DNA of 64,000 nt from Pseudocercospora fijiensis CIRAD86 (GCF_000340215.1 NW_006921533.1:6696500-6760499), one strand, 5' to 3'; counted from the stretch's first letter, positions 23,601 to 36,468 are shown. Numbers and translations: made by a program. The notes: generated by a model not told the origin, from the letters alone.

Positions 23601-26600
23601 TAATACTCATCTAATAACTCGGTTATGTCCTTAAAGGAACCTTCAGCTTCCTACGAGTCCTATTTAGGTAAATAGCCTTGCTACCTTAGGAGGTATTCCT
23701 TCTTGCCTTTCCTAGTCCGGTGCTATAGGATACGTTCTATAAACTATAGTTCTTTACTATTAGCTAAGACTTCTTCTAACTTAGTAGGCGCTTCGTCGCC
23801 TTCGCGTTAATAGTATAGCTTAAGGAAGGATATATAGAAGGTGTTATAGATAGTGTAATAGGGTAGAAGCTATAACTAGTAGGCCTATATGCCCTTCGGT
23901 TCTCGGATGCGGAATAGGCTAATGTATCTTAGTGCGAGCTTAGGCCTTGTTTTACTATCGGGTAATAGGTGTTTGCGAATGCGGAGGTTCTTTGTACTAA
24001 GCATAACTATATCGCCTTGCTTAAAGGTCACTAGAAGGTAGTGTTTGTTATAGTAGGCCTTCTAATAGGCCTAGGCTTTTGCTAGTTTGTTAGCTATCTT
24101 AGCGTGAATTTCTCGTATCTTTTAAACCCTCTTAATAGCCGCTAGTATCTTAGGTTAGCCCGCTTCCCTTTCCTTACGCTCGGCCTCGAGCGATAGGGGG
24201 TCTTATAGTAGCGTAGGGTTGCTTCCTATTATAGCGAAATAAGGTAATACCTTAGTAGATAAGTAGACACTATTGTTATATACGAATTCGGCTAGTTGCA
24301 GGAGATTAACCTAGTTATTAGGGTTCTTATTAATATAGCTGCGCAGGTACTGCTATAGCGTAGCATTCTGCCTTTCGGTCTAACTATCTGTTTATAGATA
24401 GAATGCTATAGATAGGCGATGCTTAAGTCTTAGCTATAGGCAAATCTTACTCTAATAATAAGATATAAATGTCGAGCCTCGGTTAGAGACTATCCCTTTA
24501 GGGGTCCCCTAATAGGTATAGAAGATGTTGTTCTATAGCGCTTCTACTATATTAATAGTAGTCTAATCTTTCCGCGCCGGGATGTATCGAGCGCCCTTAG
24601 TAAACCGGTCTATAATAACTAGGATAGCGTTAAAGATGTCTTTGCTTCCTCTTCGCTTAGTAGGGGGAAGACCTATAATAAAATCTATTATAAGCTCTAC
24701 AAATGGCTTATAAGGGATTGGCAATAAGGACAACTCGCTAAAAGGCTAATGCTTTAGTGCCTTAATACGTTAACATACGGCATACGTGTTTACGTAGTCC
24801 TTTATATCCCGCTTACTATTTAGCTAGTAGTATATACGCGATAGTAACTCGTGCGACCTCTCTATGCTATAGTAACCGGCAAGCTTACTATTATAGTATC
24901 GCTTAAGAAGCTCTTATCGGATCGAATGTTTAGCGGGGATATAGTATCTGCCCTTAAACTTTAAATAACCTTTGTTATCGATCGACTAATTGTTACTCTT
25001 ACTAGTTCGAGTCTTTCGCCTACTTATAAGCTTGTCGATACGTTTAGTAGCAAAGGCGTCCCTCTGCTAAGTACATAACAGCTTATTTATAAACAATTGA
25101 CTATCCCTATTTGTAAGGTTATTTAATAGTACCCTCGCTATTAAACGAGGTACGTATTATATATATCTAATAGTACTAGCAGCCGGATTAACTGCAGTAG
25201 TGCTATCGCTGTTACTGTATATTGCGATGTCGACTAGGGAGTTATTATAACTTCTCCTATCTGTGTCCTTAATACGCATTGTTAATATAGCAAGAGCATT
25301 AATATACTTTAAGCCGTCGCGGAGTCCGGTAAGCCGCTTATCCTACGCTTGCTTATTAACAATACGGGCTATAGCAATCTTATACTATAGGGTTAGAAAC
25401 AATAAATTAATAGATTGCTAAGTCCCGCTGTCGTAATTAGGTCGCCTCGATAGGCTATTAGTAGGGTTGCTTACGCCTAGCCGATATAATATATTAAAAT
25501 CAAACCTAGCGAGGTAGACGGCCTATCTAGCCTATCGACCTATAACCCTAGTAACCTTCGTAATTCTACGGAGGTTGTTATAGTCTATATAGACCTGTAT
25601 TGTATGTTAAGCCCTATCGAGGTAGTACCTCTAATACTTAAAGGCCTCGACAATAGCTAGGAGCTCTTACTCGTAGGTCTCGTAGCGACGTTTAGCATTA
25701 ATTATCTTCCTCGAGAAGAAGGCAATCGGGTGCTAGTAGGTGTCGTTAGCCTGCTATAACATAATAGCTAATATAGCGAACTGTAAAGCGTTAGTCTTAA
25801 TTCGGATCTGTTTGCTTAGTACGAAATAGTGTAACAAGGGGACTTCAGTAAATCGCTTCTTTAGACCGTTAAAAGCGGCTTGTGTTTTGTTAGTCTACCT
25901 AAACTCTCTAGAAGGGTTTACCTTAGTCTTAGTAAGCTTAGTTAATAGCATTACATGCCTCGAATAGCCCTTAATAAAACGGCGGTAGAAATTAGCGAAG
26001 CCGAGGAACGATTAAAGCTCCTTAATAGACGTAGGAATAGGCTATTTAGTAATTGTTTTAATCCGATTAGGATTAGCCTTAATACTATTAGTTAATACGA
26101 TAAAACTAAGGAAGGACACCTCTTTAGTAGCAAAGGTGCATTTAGAAGGTTTGCAATATAGTCTATAGGCTCGTAGGCGGTCGAGGACCTTACGTACTAC
26201 GGCCTAGTATTCCGCAATATTAGGTAAATGTATATAAACTAGGATGTTATCTAGGTAAACTACGTAGAGGTGGTCTAGTAGGCCTAATAGGGCCCGATTA
26301 ATATAGAACTAGAATGTAGGAGGGGCATTAGCTAGCCTAAATAGCATAACTAAGAACTCGAAATAGCTATAGCGAGTGTAGAAGGCTGTCTTCTATTCAT
26401 CGCCCTTGCGAATACAGATGCGGTAATAGGCGTCCTTAATGTCTAATATAGTGTAGTAGTAGGCACTAGAAAGGCGGTCGAGGGTCTTATTAATAAGCGG
26501 AAGTAGACAGCGGTCTTTAATAGTAACAGCGTTAAGCCCTCTATAATTAACATATAAACGCAGGCCGCTATCCTTCTTTAGCACGAACAGGATAGGTGCA

Positions 26601-27330
26601 CTAGTAGGGCTGTTACTATATCGAATTCGACTATTAGCTAGGTTTTCTTCTAGGTACTTACGCAGTATAGTAAGCTCTCGTTTACTAAGGTTATAGAGGG
26701 GGCTAAAAGGAACCTCCTTGCCCTCTATAATATTAATCTTATAATCCGTCTCTTTAAATATAGGCAATGTCGATGCTAGGTAGTATTTAAATATATTAAT
26801 ATAGGTCTCTCGAATAGGTTCTAGTATACGCTTAAGTTGTTTAGGATCTATACTATTAGGGGGCACTAGTTTATCGTTATTACTACCGAGTAGGTCGGCC
26901 GTCGGATTAGCTAGGGTTAGGTTGCTAATAAATAGGACCCTAATATTATTAGGGCACTCGCTAACATTAATGTATTTAATGTCCTCTTTCCTAGCGATTC
27001 TAAATCGCCACTTCTAGAGGCTAAGGTTTATAGCTATAGCGTAGTACTTAAGAATAGGGTTGCTAATAACAATAGTAGCTCCCCTATATAGGTAGTCTAT
27101 ATCTACTACGTAGGCAGTAAAGTCTAGTAGGCGTTTATTTCCGAGGTCGTCCTTTAGAGCTATAGGAATATAGTAGGCCCTATAGGTCAAGTGCCGAGCG
27201 TTATTAAACTAAGCAAGGGTTAGTAGGTTAGTCCTCGGCAGTTGTCGAAGGTCTAATTGCTTAGCTAGGCGATAGCTAATAAGGGTACTAACTAAATTTC
27301 CTAGATCTAGTGTAATCTTAGTTTAATAGC
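23601..27330 (-). pseudogene. Middle chromovirus pol (protease, RT, RNase H, integrase, chromodomain), RIP-dead
   Basis: A 157-codon open stretch at 26393-26866 encodes the RT N-terminal half: [66 protein letters not shown], then GDE and a stop where Trp is expected. The catalytic box at about 26236-26265 reads VYLDNILVY, so the second catalytic Asp is Asn. The chromodomain is at about 23601-23752, protease about 27010-27310. The gag knuckle lies just beyond at about 27527-27580. Confidence 0.85.
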
Positions 27331-28034
27331 TAGTGCCCTTCGTGTCCTATACAAGGTAGGAGCGTGTTATAGCTAGCACAATGTCGATAGTCTTACGCCG
27401 TACGAGGCTAACAGTTAGTGCGGCGCTTACTCTTTTTTCGAAGGACCGACAGGGGTAGCATTAGCGGCTAAAAGGTGCTTACGGTGCTTAGCGGCAGCAC
27501 GGTCGATTCGGGCCTAGTCCTTAGGTTTGTCGTATTAGCCTAGTAGATAGCTAGTACTGTTATAGTTAAAGCACTTTAATCCGGTAGGAAGATTGTTACC
27601 GTAGCTATTGTTACTGCTATTATTAGTCGAGCGGTTAGTATTATAGGGATACGAGCCCCTTCTACGGCCCCTATCGCGGCCTCCTCTATATAGCCGCCGG
27701 CTACGGCCTCTTCTACGGTCGCTGTTACTGTTTCTATTATTAGCATTATTGTTTTAGGTAGAACCTTGGTTTCCTCCGCGGGTACTACGGTTGCCGCGGT
27801 TAGTACTAGCTAGTCGGATCCTCGATTCTAGTCGCTATTAGAGCTAAACAGCCCGTTCGGCTGTCTCTACTTCGACTATGAATTGAATGCGTATTAGATT
27901 AGTTTATTCAAACACGCGACGGCGGTTTAATTTAAGGACTAATTCCTATCGCAATTTAGGGCGTATTTCGGAAATCTAGATAGAGTCGGTCTTAGCTAGC
28001 AAATCGTCTTCGAGGGTCTTTAAATAGGCCTTAA

Positions 28035-28230
28035 TGTGAGAAGGGTATATTAGCAGGTAGATAGGGTGGTAGTGGGTACAAGTAGTATTCGATAAGGATC
28101 TAGGAGGAGAGGGAGGAAGGTAGGAGAGTTGGCCTAACGCTAAGCGCCAAGCCCTGCCTAAGGCACTAAGACCCTAGCTTCACTCGGCCTAATTACATGC
28201 TAATTACGTGTAGCCTCTTTGGCTCTAACA
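28035..28230 (-). repeat. Inner chromovirus left (3') LTR
   Basis: 196 bp beginning TGTGAGAAGGG and ending CTAACA, so both canonical TG and CA ends are preserved. This copy defines the LTR termini for the family. Confidence 0.92.
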
Positions 28231-29390
28231 CACGCTTCCCTTCTAAAGGCCGCGCCCTCGTAGCCTGTCTATGTCCTACGACCTCTATTGCCGCTAACTT
28301 AGCTAGTCTAATAAGCTACTTAGCCCGCGCTAAATTAAACACTTAACTACCTGATTATATAACTATATTAAACCTCACCTCTAATAACACAATATACAAC
28401 TCTAACTGCGCTACCTCTATATATAATAAACTATAAAGTAATATGTATCTATAAGAATTGAAGGCCTTCGACTAATTACAATACGAGTGCGTCTTCCTTG
28501 CTATAATAGGTAGACGTACGAGGTATTGCAGCACTGCCTCCGTTCTAAGTGATATCGTATCGAGTTCTTTGCGTCTACTCTTAAAAGACCTAGCAATGTC
28601 CGCTTCCGAGGGTTTATCCGTTTCCGAGGGTTATTGTTCTTGTTATTCGTAGTTTCGCTAGCCCTAATTAGCTAGGTTTAGTAGCCTTTAAGTGTCAATC
28701 TTATCTTATCTTTTCAAAAAACTTAGTTCTTCTAGTTTCTATAGGTAAAGGCTATTGTAAGTGTAGTAGTAGAGGTTCGCCTCGCTTAAAGGGTTAGATA
28801 GATCGAGGAGTAACCTATTGTCCGCAAGATCGACCCTAGCTAGCTTAGCTCTATAGTTTTGCCCTTAGTTAGTCTATTAGTCGCTCAATCTTTTAGGCGG
28901 CTCAAAGTTTTGATTAAACCTTTAATAGGCTTAAAGCTTTAATCAAAGTTTTGATTAAAGGTGCCTTAAAGTTTTAACGTAGGTAAGGTTAATAATAGTA
29001 GCGACTAGGTAATGTTAACAATAGCGGCGCTAGTCGTCTTAGCGCCAACTTTACCTCGCTTCTAATCTTCTTCTTCAACTAATAGTACACTCCGTAACAC
29101 CGTTACCAATATAGCCGCGCCGGCCGCGCCGCCTTCGCCGATTGCCTAGGCCTTAAGGCCCCGATAGAATAAGAGAATAAGAGGGGGACCTATAGGGCGC
29201 GTTAGTAAAGAGTTGGAGTCCTTAAAAGAGCATACGATTAACTAATAGACGCGTCGTAGCGCGCCTAGTATAGTCTTATTGTCCTAGTTTGCCGGCCTCT
29301 AATTAGTTAGCTAATAGCACCCCGGGGGTAGCATTGTTCCTAGGCGACATTATAGGCCCTTAGCCTTCTTCTTGTTCTTTATACTAGTCT

Positions 29391-32300
29391 AATACTCATC
29401 CAATAACTCAGTTATGTCCTTAAAGGAACCTTTAGCTTCCTATAAGTCCTATTTAGGTAAATAGCCTTGCTATCTCAATAGGTACTCCTTCTTGCCTTAC
29501 CTAGTCCGGTGCTTTAGAATACGTTCTACAGACTACAGCTCTTCACTATCCGCTAGTATGTCTTTATATTCAGTAGAGGCTTTATCCCCCTCGCGCAGGT
29601 AATATAGCTTAAGGAGGGATATATAGAAGGTATTATAGATAGTATAATAAGGTAGAAGCCACAACTAATAGGCCTATATACCCTTAGCCTCTCGAATGCG
29701 GAATGGGCTAATGTATCTTAGTGCGAGCTTGGGCCTTGTTTTGCTATTAGGTGATAGGTATTTGCGGATGCGGAGGTTCTTTATGCTAAGCATAACTATG
29801 TCGCCTTACTTGAAGGTCATTGGCGTATAGTGTTTGTTATAGTAGGCCTTCTAATAGGCCTAGGCCTTTGCTAGTTTGTTAGCTATTATAGCGTGAATTT
29901 CTCGCATCTTTTAAACCCTCTTAATGGCCGCTAGTGTTTTAGGGGTTGGTACTTAATACGCTTCCCTTTCCTTACGCTCGGCCTCGAGCGAGGTAAATAG
30001 ATCTTATAGTAAGGCAGCGTTCTAGCCTATTATAGCGAAGTAAGGTAACACCTTAGTAGATAAGTAGACACTGTTATTGTATACGAATTCGGCTAGTTAT
30101 AGGAGATTGACCTAGTTATTAGGGTTCTTATTAATGTAGCTGCGTAGGTACTGCTATAGCGTAGCATTCTGCCTTTCGGTTTGACTATCTGTTTATAGAT
30201 AGAATGCTATAGATAGGCGATACTTGAGTCTTAGCTGCAGGCAAATCTCACTCTAATAATAAGATGTGAATGTCGAGCCTCGGTTAGAGACTATCCCTTT
30301 AGGGGTCCCCTAATAGGTATAGAAGATGTTGTTCTATAGCGCTTCTACTATATCAATAGCAGTCCAATCTTTCCGCGCCGGGATATATCGAGCGCCCTTA
30401 GTAAACCGGTCTATAACGACTAGGATAGCGTTAAAGATATCCTTGCTTCCTCTTCGCTTAGTAGAGGGAAGACCTGTAATGAAATCCATTATAAGCTCTA
30501 TAAAAGGCTTCTTTAGAACAGGGAGTGAAGACAACTCGCTAAATGGTAAGTGCTTTAGTGCTTTAACTCGCTAGTATACTACATAGGTCTATACATACTC
30601 CTTTATATGCCGCTTACTATTTAGCTAGTAGTATATACGCGATAGTAACTCGTGCGACCTCTCTGTGCTATAGTAACTAGCGAGTTTACTATTATAGTGC
30701 CTCTTTAAAAGCTCTTATCTAATCGATTGTTTAGCGGGGATATAGTATCTACCCTTGAACTTTAAGTGACCTTTGTCGTCGATCGACTAATTGTTATTAC
30801 TCTTACTAGATCGAGTCGCCCGCCTACTTACAAGCTTATTAATGCGCTCGATAGTAAAGGCGTCCCTCTGCTAAGTACGTAATAGCTTATCTATAAACGA
30901 TTGACTATCCCTATTTATAAGGTTATTTAACAGCACCCTCGCTATCGAACGAGGTACGTATTGTATATATTTAATAGCACTAGCAGCCGGATTAACTGCA
31001 ACCTCTTCTATAGTGCTATCGCTATAGATAGCAATATCTTCAATCGAGTCGTTATAGCTCGAGCGATCTACGTCCTTTCTTTTAACGTGCACTAGAAGAA
31101 CGACAACTCCGCTATAGTATTTGTTGCCGCCGCGGGGTCCGGAAGTCCGCTTATCCTACGCCTGCTTTATAGCAAAGTCTATAGCAATCTTATACTATAG
31201 GGTTAGAAACAGAGAATTGATGTGTTAGGTTTCGCTGTCGTAATTAGGTCGCCTCGATAGGCCATTAGTAGGGTTACTTACGCCTAGCCGATATAATACA
31301 TTAAAATCGAACCCGGCGAGGTAGACGGCCTATCTAGCCTATCGACCTATAACCCTAGTAACCTTCGTAATTCTACGGAGGTTGTTATAGTCCGTATAGA
31401 CCTGAATAGGGTGCTAAGTACTATCGAGATAATAGCGCTAGTGCTTAAAGGCTTCTACGATTGCTAGGAGCTCTTACTCGTAGGTCTCGTACCGACGTTC
31501 TATATCGATCATCTTCCGTAAAAAGAAGGCAATCGGGTGCTAATAGGTATTATTAGCCTGCTATAATATAATAGCTAATACAGCGAACTGTAAAGCGTTA
31601 GTTTCAATTCGGATCTGCTTGCTTAGCACGAAATAGTGCAATAAGGGGACATTAGTAAAGCGTTGCTTTAGGCCGTTAAAAGCGGCTTATACTCTATTAG
31701 TCTATTTGAACTCTCTAGTTAGGTTAGCCTTAGTTTTAGTGAGCTTAGTTAGGGGCATTATATACCGTAAATAGCCCTTAATAAACCGACGGTAGAAGTT
31801 AGTAAAACCTAGGAATAATTGAAGCTCTTTAATAGACGTAGGAACGGGCTATTTAGTGATTGTTTTAATCCGGTTAGGATTAGCCTTAATACCCTCGGTT
31901 GAAATGAGAAAGCTAAGGAATAACACCTCCTTAGAAGCAAAGGTACATTTAGAAGGTTTGCAATATAGTCTATAGGCTCGCAGGCGGTTAAGGACCTTGC
32001 GTACTACGGCCTAGTATTCTATAATATTAGGTAAATGTGTGTAAACTAGGATGTTATCTAGGTAAACCATACAGAGATAGTCTAATAGGCCTAAAAGGGC
32101 CCGATTAATGTAGGACTAGAATGTTATAGGGGCATTAGCTAGGCCAAATAGCATAACTAAGTATTCGAAATAGCTATAACGAGTGCGGAAGGCTGTTTTC
32201 TATTCATCGCCCTTACGAATGCGGATACGATAGTACGCATCCTTAATGTCTAATGTAGTGTAGTAGTAGGCACTAGAAAGGCGGTCGAGGGTCTTATTAA

Positions 32301-33126
32301 TAAGCGGGAGTAGACAGCGGTCTTTAATAGTAACAGCGTTAAGCCCTCTATAATCAACACATAAACGCAGGCCGCTATCCTTCTTTAGCACGAACAGGAT
32401 AGGTGCACTAGCAGGGCTGTTACTGTATCGAATTCGACTATTAGCTAGGTTTTCCTCTAGGTACTTACGTAGTATAGCAAGCTCTCGTTTACTAAGGTTG
32501 TAGAGGGGGCTAAAAGGAACCTCCTTGCCCTCTATAATATTAATCTTATAATCTGTCTCTTTGAACATAGGCAATGTCGATGCTAGGTAGTGTTTGAATA
32601 TATTAATATAGGTTTCTCGAATAGGTTCTAGTATACGAGAGAGCTAGTTAGGGTCTATGCTATTAGGGGGTACAGGTTTATCGTTATCTCTACCGAGAAG
32701 ATTAGCTATCGGATCCGCTAAGGCAGGTATTAGGTTGCTAATAAACAGGACCCTAATATCGTTAGGGCACTCGCTAATATTAATGTGTTTAATATCCTCT
32801 TTCCTAGCGATTCTAAATCGCCACTTCTAGAGGCCTAGGTCTATAGCTATAGCGTAGTACTTGAGAACAGGGTTGCTAATAATAATAGTAGCTCCCTTAT
32901 ATAGGTTGTCTATATCTACTGCGTAGGCAGTAAAGTCTAGTAGGCGTTTATTTCCGAGGTCGTCCCTTAGAGCTATAGGAATATAGTAGGCCCTATAGGT
33001 TAAGTGCCGAGCGTTATTAAACCAAGCAAGGGTTAGGAGGTTAGTCTTCGGCAGTTGTCGAAGGTCTAATTGCTTAGCTAGGCGGTAGCTAATAAGGGCA
33101 CTAGCTGAATTTCCTAGATCTAGCAT
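29391..33126 (-). pseudogene. Inner chromovirus pol, RIP-damaged
   Basis: Open stretches on the minus strand: protease 33126-32827 (LDLGNSASALIS active-site region, in place of the usual Asp-Ser/Thr-Gly); RT 32574-32200 ([51 protein letters not shown]); RT box about 32040-32070 with YLDN; integrase core 30534-30334 (ELIMDFITGLPST, AILVVIDRFTKGARYIPA, retaining the first catalytic Asp); chromodomain about 29391-29541 (SVERILKHRTR...YLLR...LLDEY). Trp-to-stop changes interrupt every domain. Confidence 0.88.
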
Positions 33127-33299
33127 AACCTTAGTTTAATAGGTAGTGCCCTTCGTGTCCTATACAAGGTAGGAGCGTGTTATAGCTAGTACAATGTCGA
33201 TAGTCTTACGCCGCACGAGGCTAATAGTTAGTGCGGCGCTTACTCTTTTTTCGAAGGTTGGCCTATAGGGGTAGCGTTAGCTGCTAAAAGGTGCTTTCG

Positions 33300-34640
33300 G
33301 TGCTCGGCGGTAGTACGGTCGATTCGGGCCTAGTCCTTAGGTTTGTCGCATTGGCCTAGTAGATAGCTAGTGCTATTATAATTAAAGCACTTTAGTCCGG
33401 TTAGGGGATTGCTGTAGCTGTTGCCGCTGTTATTAGCCGAGCGATTAGTACTATAGGGATACGAGCCCCTTTTACGGCCCCTATTACGGCCTCCTCTGTA
33501 TAGCCGTCGGCTACGGCTTCTCCCACGGTTATTGTTACTATTATTGTTAGCATTGTTGTTCTAGTAGGAACCTTAGTTTGCTCCGCCGCGGCTACTACGG
33601 TTGCTACGGTTGGTACTAGTTAGTCGGATCCTCGATTCTAGCCGTTACTAAAGCTAAATAGCTCGTTCGGCTGTTTCTACTTCGACTATGAATTAAATGC
33701 GTGTTAGGCTAGCCTGTTCGAATACACGGCGGCGGTCCAATTTAAGGATAAGTTCCTATCTAAGTTTTAGGCGTATCTCGGAGATCTATATAGAATTAGT
33801 TTTAGGCGGAAGGTCGTCTTTAAGGGTTTTTAAATAGGCCTCGAATAAGCGGGCCGATTAATTAGTCTTTTGCTTAGCTCGAAGGTACTAGTCCTAAGTA
33901 TGTTATTGTCTTAGTATAGGGTTTCTAAGGGTGTCTAGCATAATAGTCTTATAGGTTTGCTACTAAACAGAGGTCTAATTAGTAAGGGAGTCGAAATGGT
34001 TATCCTAGGTACGTTTCGGGTCTCTATTAATGTATTGCATAGCATAGACGACTAACGAATAGTCGTCCGGCAGGGCCCTTAGTGCATTCCGCTAGTTCAA
34101 TTCGCAATTACGTATGTGATTATTATACTGCTTGCGGCTAGAGCTATCAAATACGGTACAGTCTTTAAGCTTAGCATCCTTCTTTTAAATAGAAGGTCCT
34201 GCTACTAGTTCTAGTCTAGCAGTAGTTGTTAGGGCTTCCTATAGGCGGCGAATCTCGAGGAGGTTATCCTTTAGCTGTTGTTCTTAACGTAGGGCAGTAA
34301 GCCTGTTTTAGGTAGCTTCTTAAAGTCTCGCTACTAGCTAGGGCCCAAAGGCTAGCTAGCTATATCGTCGATTAATAATGTTGTTGAGAATGTCGTTAAT
34401 AGGCAATTCTAGATCGTTACCTAGAATTACAGGTTCTTCTTTAGCAGGCTTAGTAGCAGGCCCTTTAGTAGGAGGTACTTTAGTAGGTGCTCTAGTAGGC
34501 ACTTTAGTAGGCACTATGCTACTAGCATTATCGTTGCTAGCGCTGCTAGCGGCAGCACGGTTGTTGTTTCGTAATAAGCCGGCTATTGTAATAGGGGGTA
34601 ACGCTAATAATGTATTGTTAGCCCCTAAGATACGGATATA
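33300..34640 (-). pseudogene. Inner chromovirus gag, RIP-damaged
   Basis: A CCHC-like knuckle at about 33341-33398 (minus strand KCFNYNSTSYLLGQC; second Cys and His both Tyr). The N-terminal part near 34380-34620 is low-complexity with PTK/APT-type repeats, as in the middle copy at 35583-35822, where a 79-codon stretch (PTKVPTKAPTKGPTAKP) stays open. The plus-strand frames rich in Leu-Val-Gly here are antisense shadows of these repeats. Confidence 0.7.
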
Positions 34641-34850
34641 GCGGAATTAGTAGGTATTAGTCTAGTACGATTAACTTAGTGTAATAGGCCGTATAGAAGG
34701 CCTTGCTTAATAATTGGTACGGTTGTTTCGATAGAATAGTACGTATAGGTCCCGTTCTTAGGGCGCAATATAGTTAGATTAGTCTTGTTCGTAGCTATAC
34801 CGCTAAAAGCTTAAAATAAGGACTATCTAGCTACTGCCCTTAAAGGGTGG

Positions 34851-34861
34851 ATCGAATACTG
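34851..34861 (-). other. Putative self-priming primer-binding site, inner chromovirus
   Basis: Directly abuts the 5' LTR (34862). The minus strand reads CAGTATTCGAT, complementary to ATCGAATACT(A) of the same element's LTR (34910-34920) over 10 nt plus a possible G-U pair. This is the arrangement of Tf1-type self-primed elements; no tRNA 3' end match is evident. Confidence 0.7.
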
Positions 34862-35057
34862 TATAAGAAGGGTATATTAGCAGGTAGATAGGGTGGTAGT
34901 GGGTACAAGTAGTATTCGATAAGGATCTAGGAGGAGAGGGAGGAAGGTAGGAGAGTTGGCCTAACGCTAAGCGCTAAGCCCTGCCTAAGGCACTAAGACC
35001 CTAGCTTTACTCGGCCTAATCATATACCAATCACGTGTAGCCTCTTTAGCTCTAACA
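34862..35057 (-). repeat. Inner chromovirus right (5') LTR
   Basis: 196 bp. Differs from 28035-28230 mainly by transitions, and the leading TGTG has become TATA. Contains the proposed transcript 5' end with TAGTATTCGAT at 34910-34920 (+ strand). Confidence 0.92.
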
Positions 35058-35582
35058 CTTAAATAAGCGAGCCGATTGATTAGTCTTTTGTTTAGCTCGA
35101 AGGTATTAGTCCTAAGCGTGTTATTGTCTTAGTATAGGGTTTCTAAGGGTATCTAGTATAATAGTCTTATAGTCTTGCTACTAAATAGCGGTCTAATTAG
35201 TAAGGGAGTCGAAATGGTTATCCTAGGTACGCTTTAGGTCTCTATTAATATATTATATAGTATAGACAACTAGTAAATAGTCGTCTAAAAGAGCCCTCGG
35301 TACATTTCGTTAGTTAAGCTTACAATCGCGTATATAATCATTATATTGCTTGCGACTAGAGCTATTAAACACGGTGCAGTCCTTAAGTTTAGCATCCTTC
35401 TTCTAGACTGGGACTAATAGTAAGGAAGGCCCTGCTATCGGCTTAGTGTTAGTTGTTAGGGCCTCCTAAAGGCGGCGGATTTTAAGGAGATTATCCTTTA
35501 GCTATTGTTCCTAACGCAAGGCAGTAAGCCTGTTTTAGGTAGCTTCTTAGAGTCTCCCTACTAGTTAGGGCCTAAAGGCTAG

Positions 35583-35822
35583 TTAGCTATATCGACGGTT
35601 AATAATATTGTTAAGAATGTCGTCGATAGGCAATTCTAGGTCGTTACCTAGAATTATAGGTTCTTTAGAAGGCTTAGTAGCAGGCTTAGCAGTAGGCCCT
35701 TTAGTAGGAGCTTTAGTAGGCACTTTAGTAGGCACTGTGCTACTAGCGTTGTCGTTGCTAGCGCTGCTAGCGGCAGCACGGTTGTTGTTTCGTAATAAAC
35801 TAGCTATTATAAGGGGTAACAC
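35583..35822 (-). pseudogene. Middle chromovirus gag N-terminal fragment
   Basis: A 79-codon open stretch with PTKVPTKAPTKGPTAKP repeats and a following ELPIDDILNNIIN segment. It lies between the inner insertion and the middle 5' LTR, where gag should begin. Codons upstream are interrupted by stops. Confidence 0.65.
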
Positions 35823-36065
35823 TAATAATGTATTATAGGCCCCTAAGATACGGATATAGCGGAATTAGTAGGTATCGGCTTAGTGCGATTAACTTAGTGT
35901 AATAGGCCGTGTAGAAGGCCTTGCTTAATAATTAGTACGGCTGTTCTAATAGAATAGTACGTATAGGTCCCGTTCTTCGGGCGCAATATAGTTAAGTCGG
36001 TTTTCTTAGCTATACCGCTAAAAGCTTGAAATAAGGACTATCTAGCTGCTGCCCTTAAAGGATAG

Positions 36066-36076
36066 ATCGAATACTG
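36066..36076 (-). other. Putative self-priming primer-binding site, middle chromovirus
   Basis: The + strand ATCGAATACTG abuts the middle 5' LTR at 36077. It is the inverse complement of TAGTATTCGAT inside that LTR (36125-36135), apart from one G-U-compatible position. Confidence 0.7.
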
Positions 36077-36272
36077 TATAAGAAGGGTATATTAGCAGGT
36101 AGATAGGGTAGTAGTAGGTACGAGTAGTATTCGATAAGGATCTAGGAGGAGAGGGAGGAAGGTAGGAGAGTTAGCCTAACGCTAAGCGCCAAGCCCTGCC
36201 TAAGGCATTAAGACCCTAGCTTTACTCGGCCTAGTTATATACCAATCACGTGTAACCTCTTTAGTCCTAATA
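36077..36272 (-). repeat. Middle chromovirus right (5') LTR
   Basis: 196 bp, partner of 22129-22324, followed by target copy AGAAG at 36273-36277. After it the outer element's gag sequence resumes (36273-36468). Confidence 0.92.
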
Positions 36273-36468
36273 AGAAGGCCCCTTAGCGCGTTTCGCTAAT
36301 TAAGCTCGCAGTTACGAATATAGTCGTTATATTGTTTTCGACTAGAGCTATTAAATATAGTATAGTCCTTAAGTTTAGTATCCTTCTTTTAGACTAAAAT
36401 AGATAGAGAGGAAGGCTCTACTATTGATTTAGTATTAGTTGCTAGGGCTTTTTATAGGCGACGAATTT

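Larger units (their letters stand above)
28035..35057 (-). mobile_element. Inner Ty3/gypsy chromovirus (family 1), youngest of the nest
   Basis: 7.0 kb, LTRs 28035-28230 and 34862-35057, flanked by the perfect duplication CTTAA (28030-28034, 35058-35062). It interrupts the middle copy within gag; excision rejoins GGCCTTAAATAAGCGAG, matching the equivalent inner sequence. This is the only copy free of insertions. It retains more CA/TG and longer open stretches than the others, but still carries stops throughout. Confidence 0.93.
22129..36272 (-). mobile_element. Middle Ty3/gypsy chromovirus (family 1), nested in the outer copy
   Basis: LTRs 22129-22324 and 36077-36272, flanked by the perfect duplication AGAAG (22124-22128, 36273-36277). 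Removing it restores outer gag sequence that aligns with the intact region of the inner copy. Its own sequence is split by the inner element at 28035-35057. Same orientation and domain order as the outer copy. RIP-mutated. Confidence 0.93.

Noticed and set aside
34378..34641. Plus-strand frame rich in Leu-Val-Gly repeats (also at 35608-35838 and 43876-44112), resembling a membrane protein
   Set aside because: It is the antisense of the PTK-type repeat in the chromovirus gag N-terminus, occurs at the same place in each element copy, and the minus strand gives the expected gag order.
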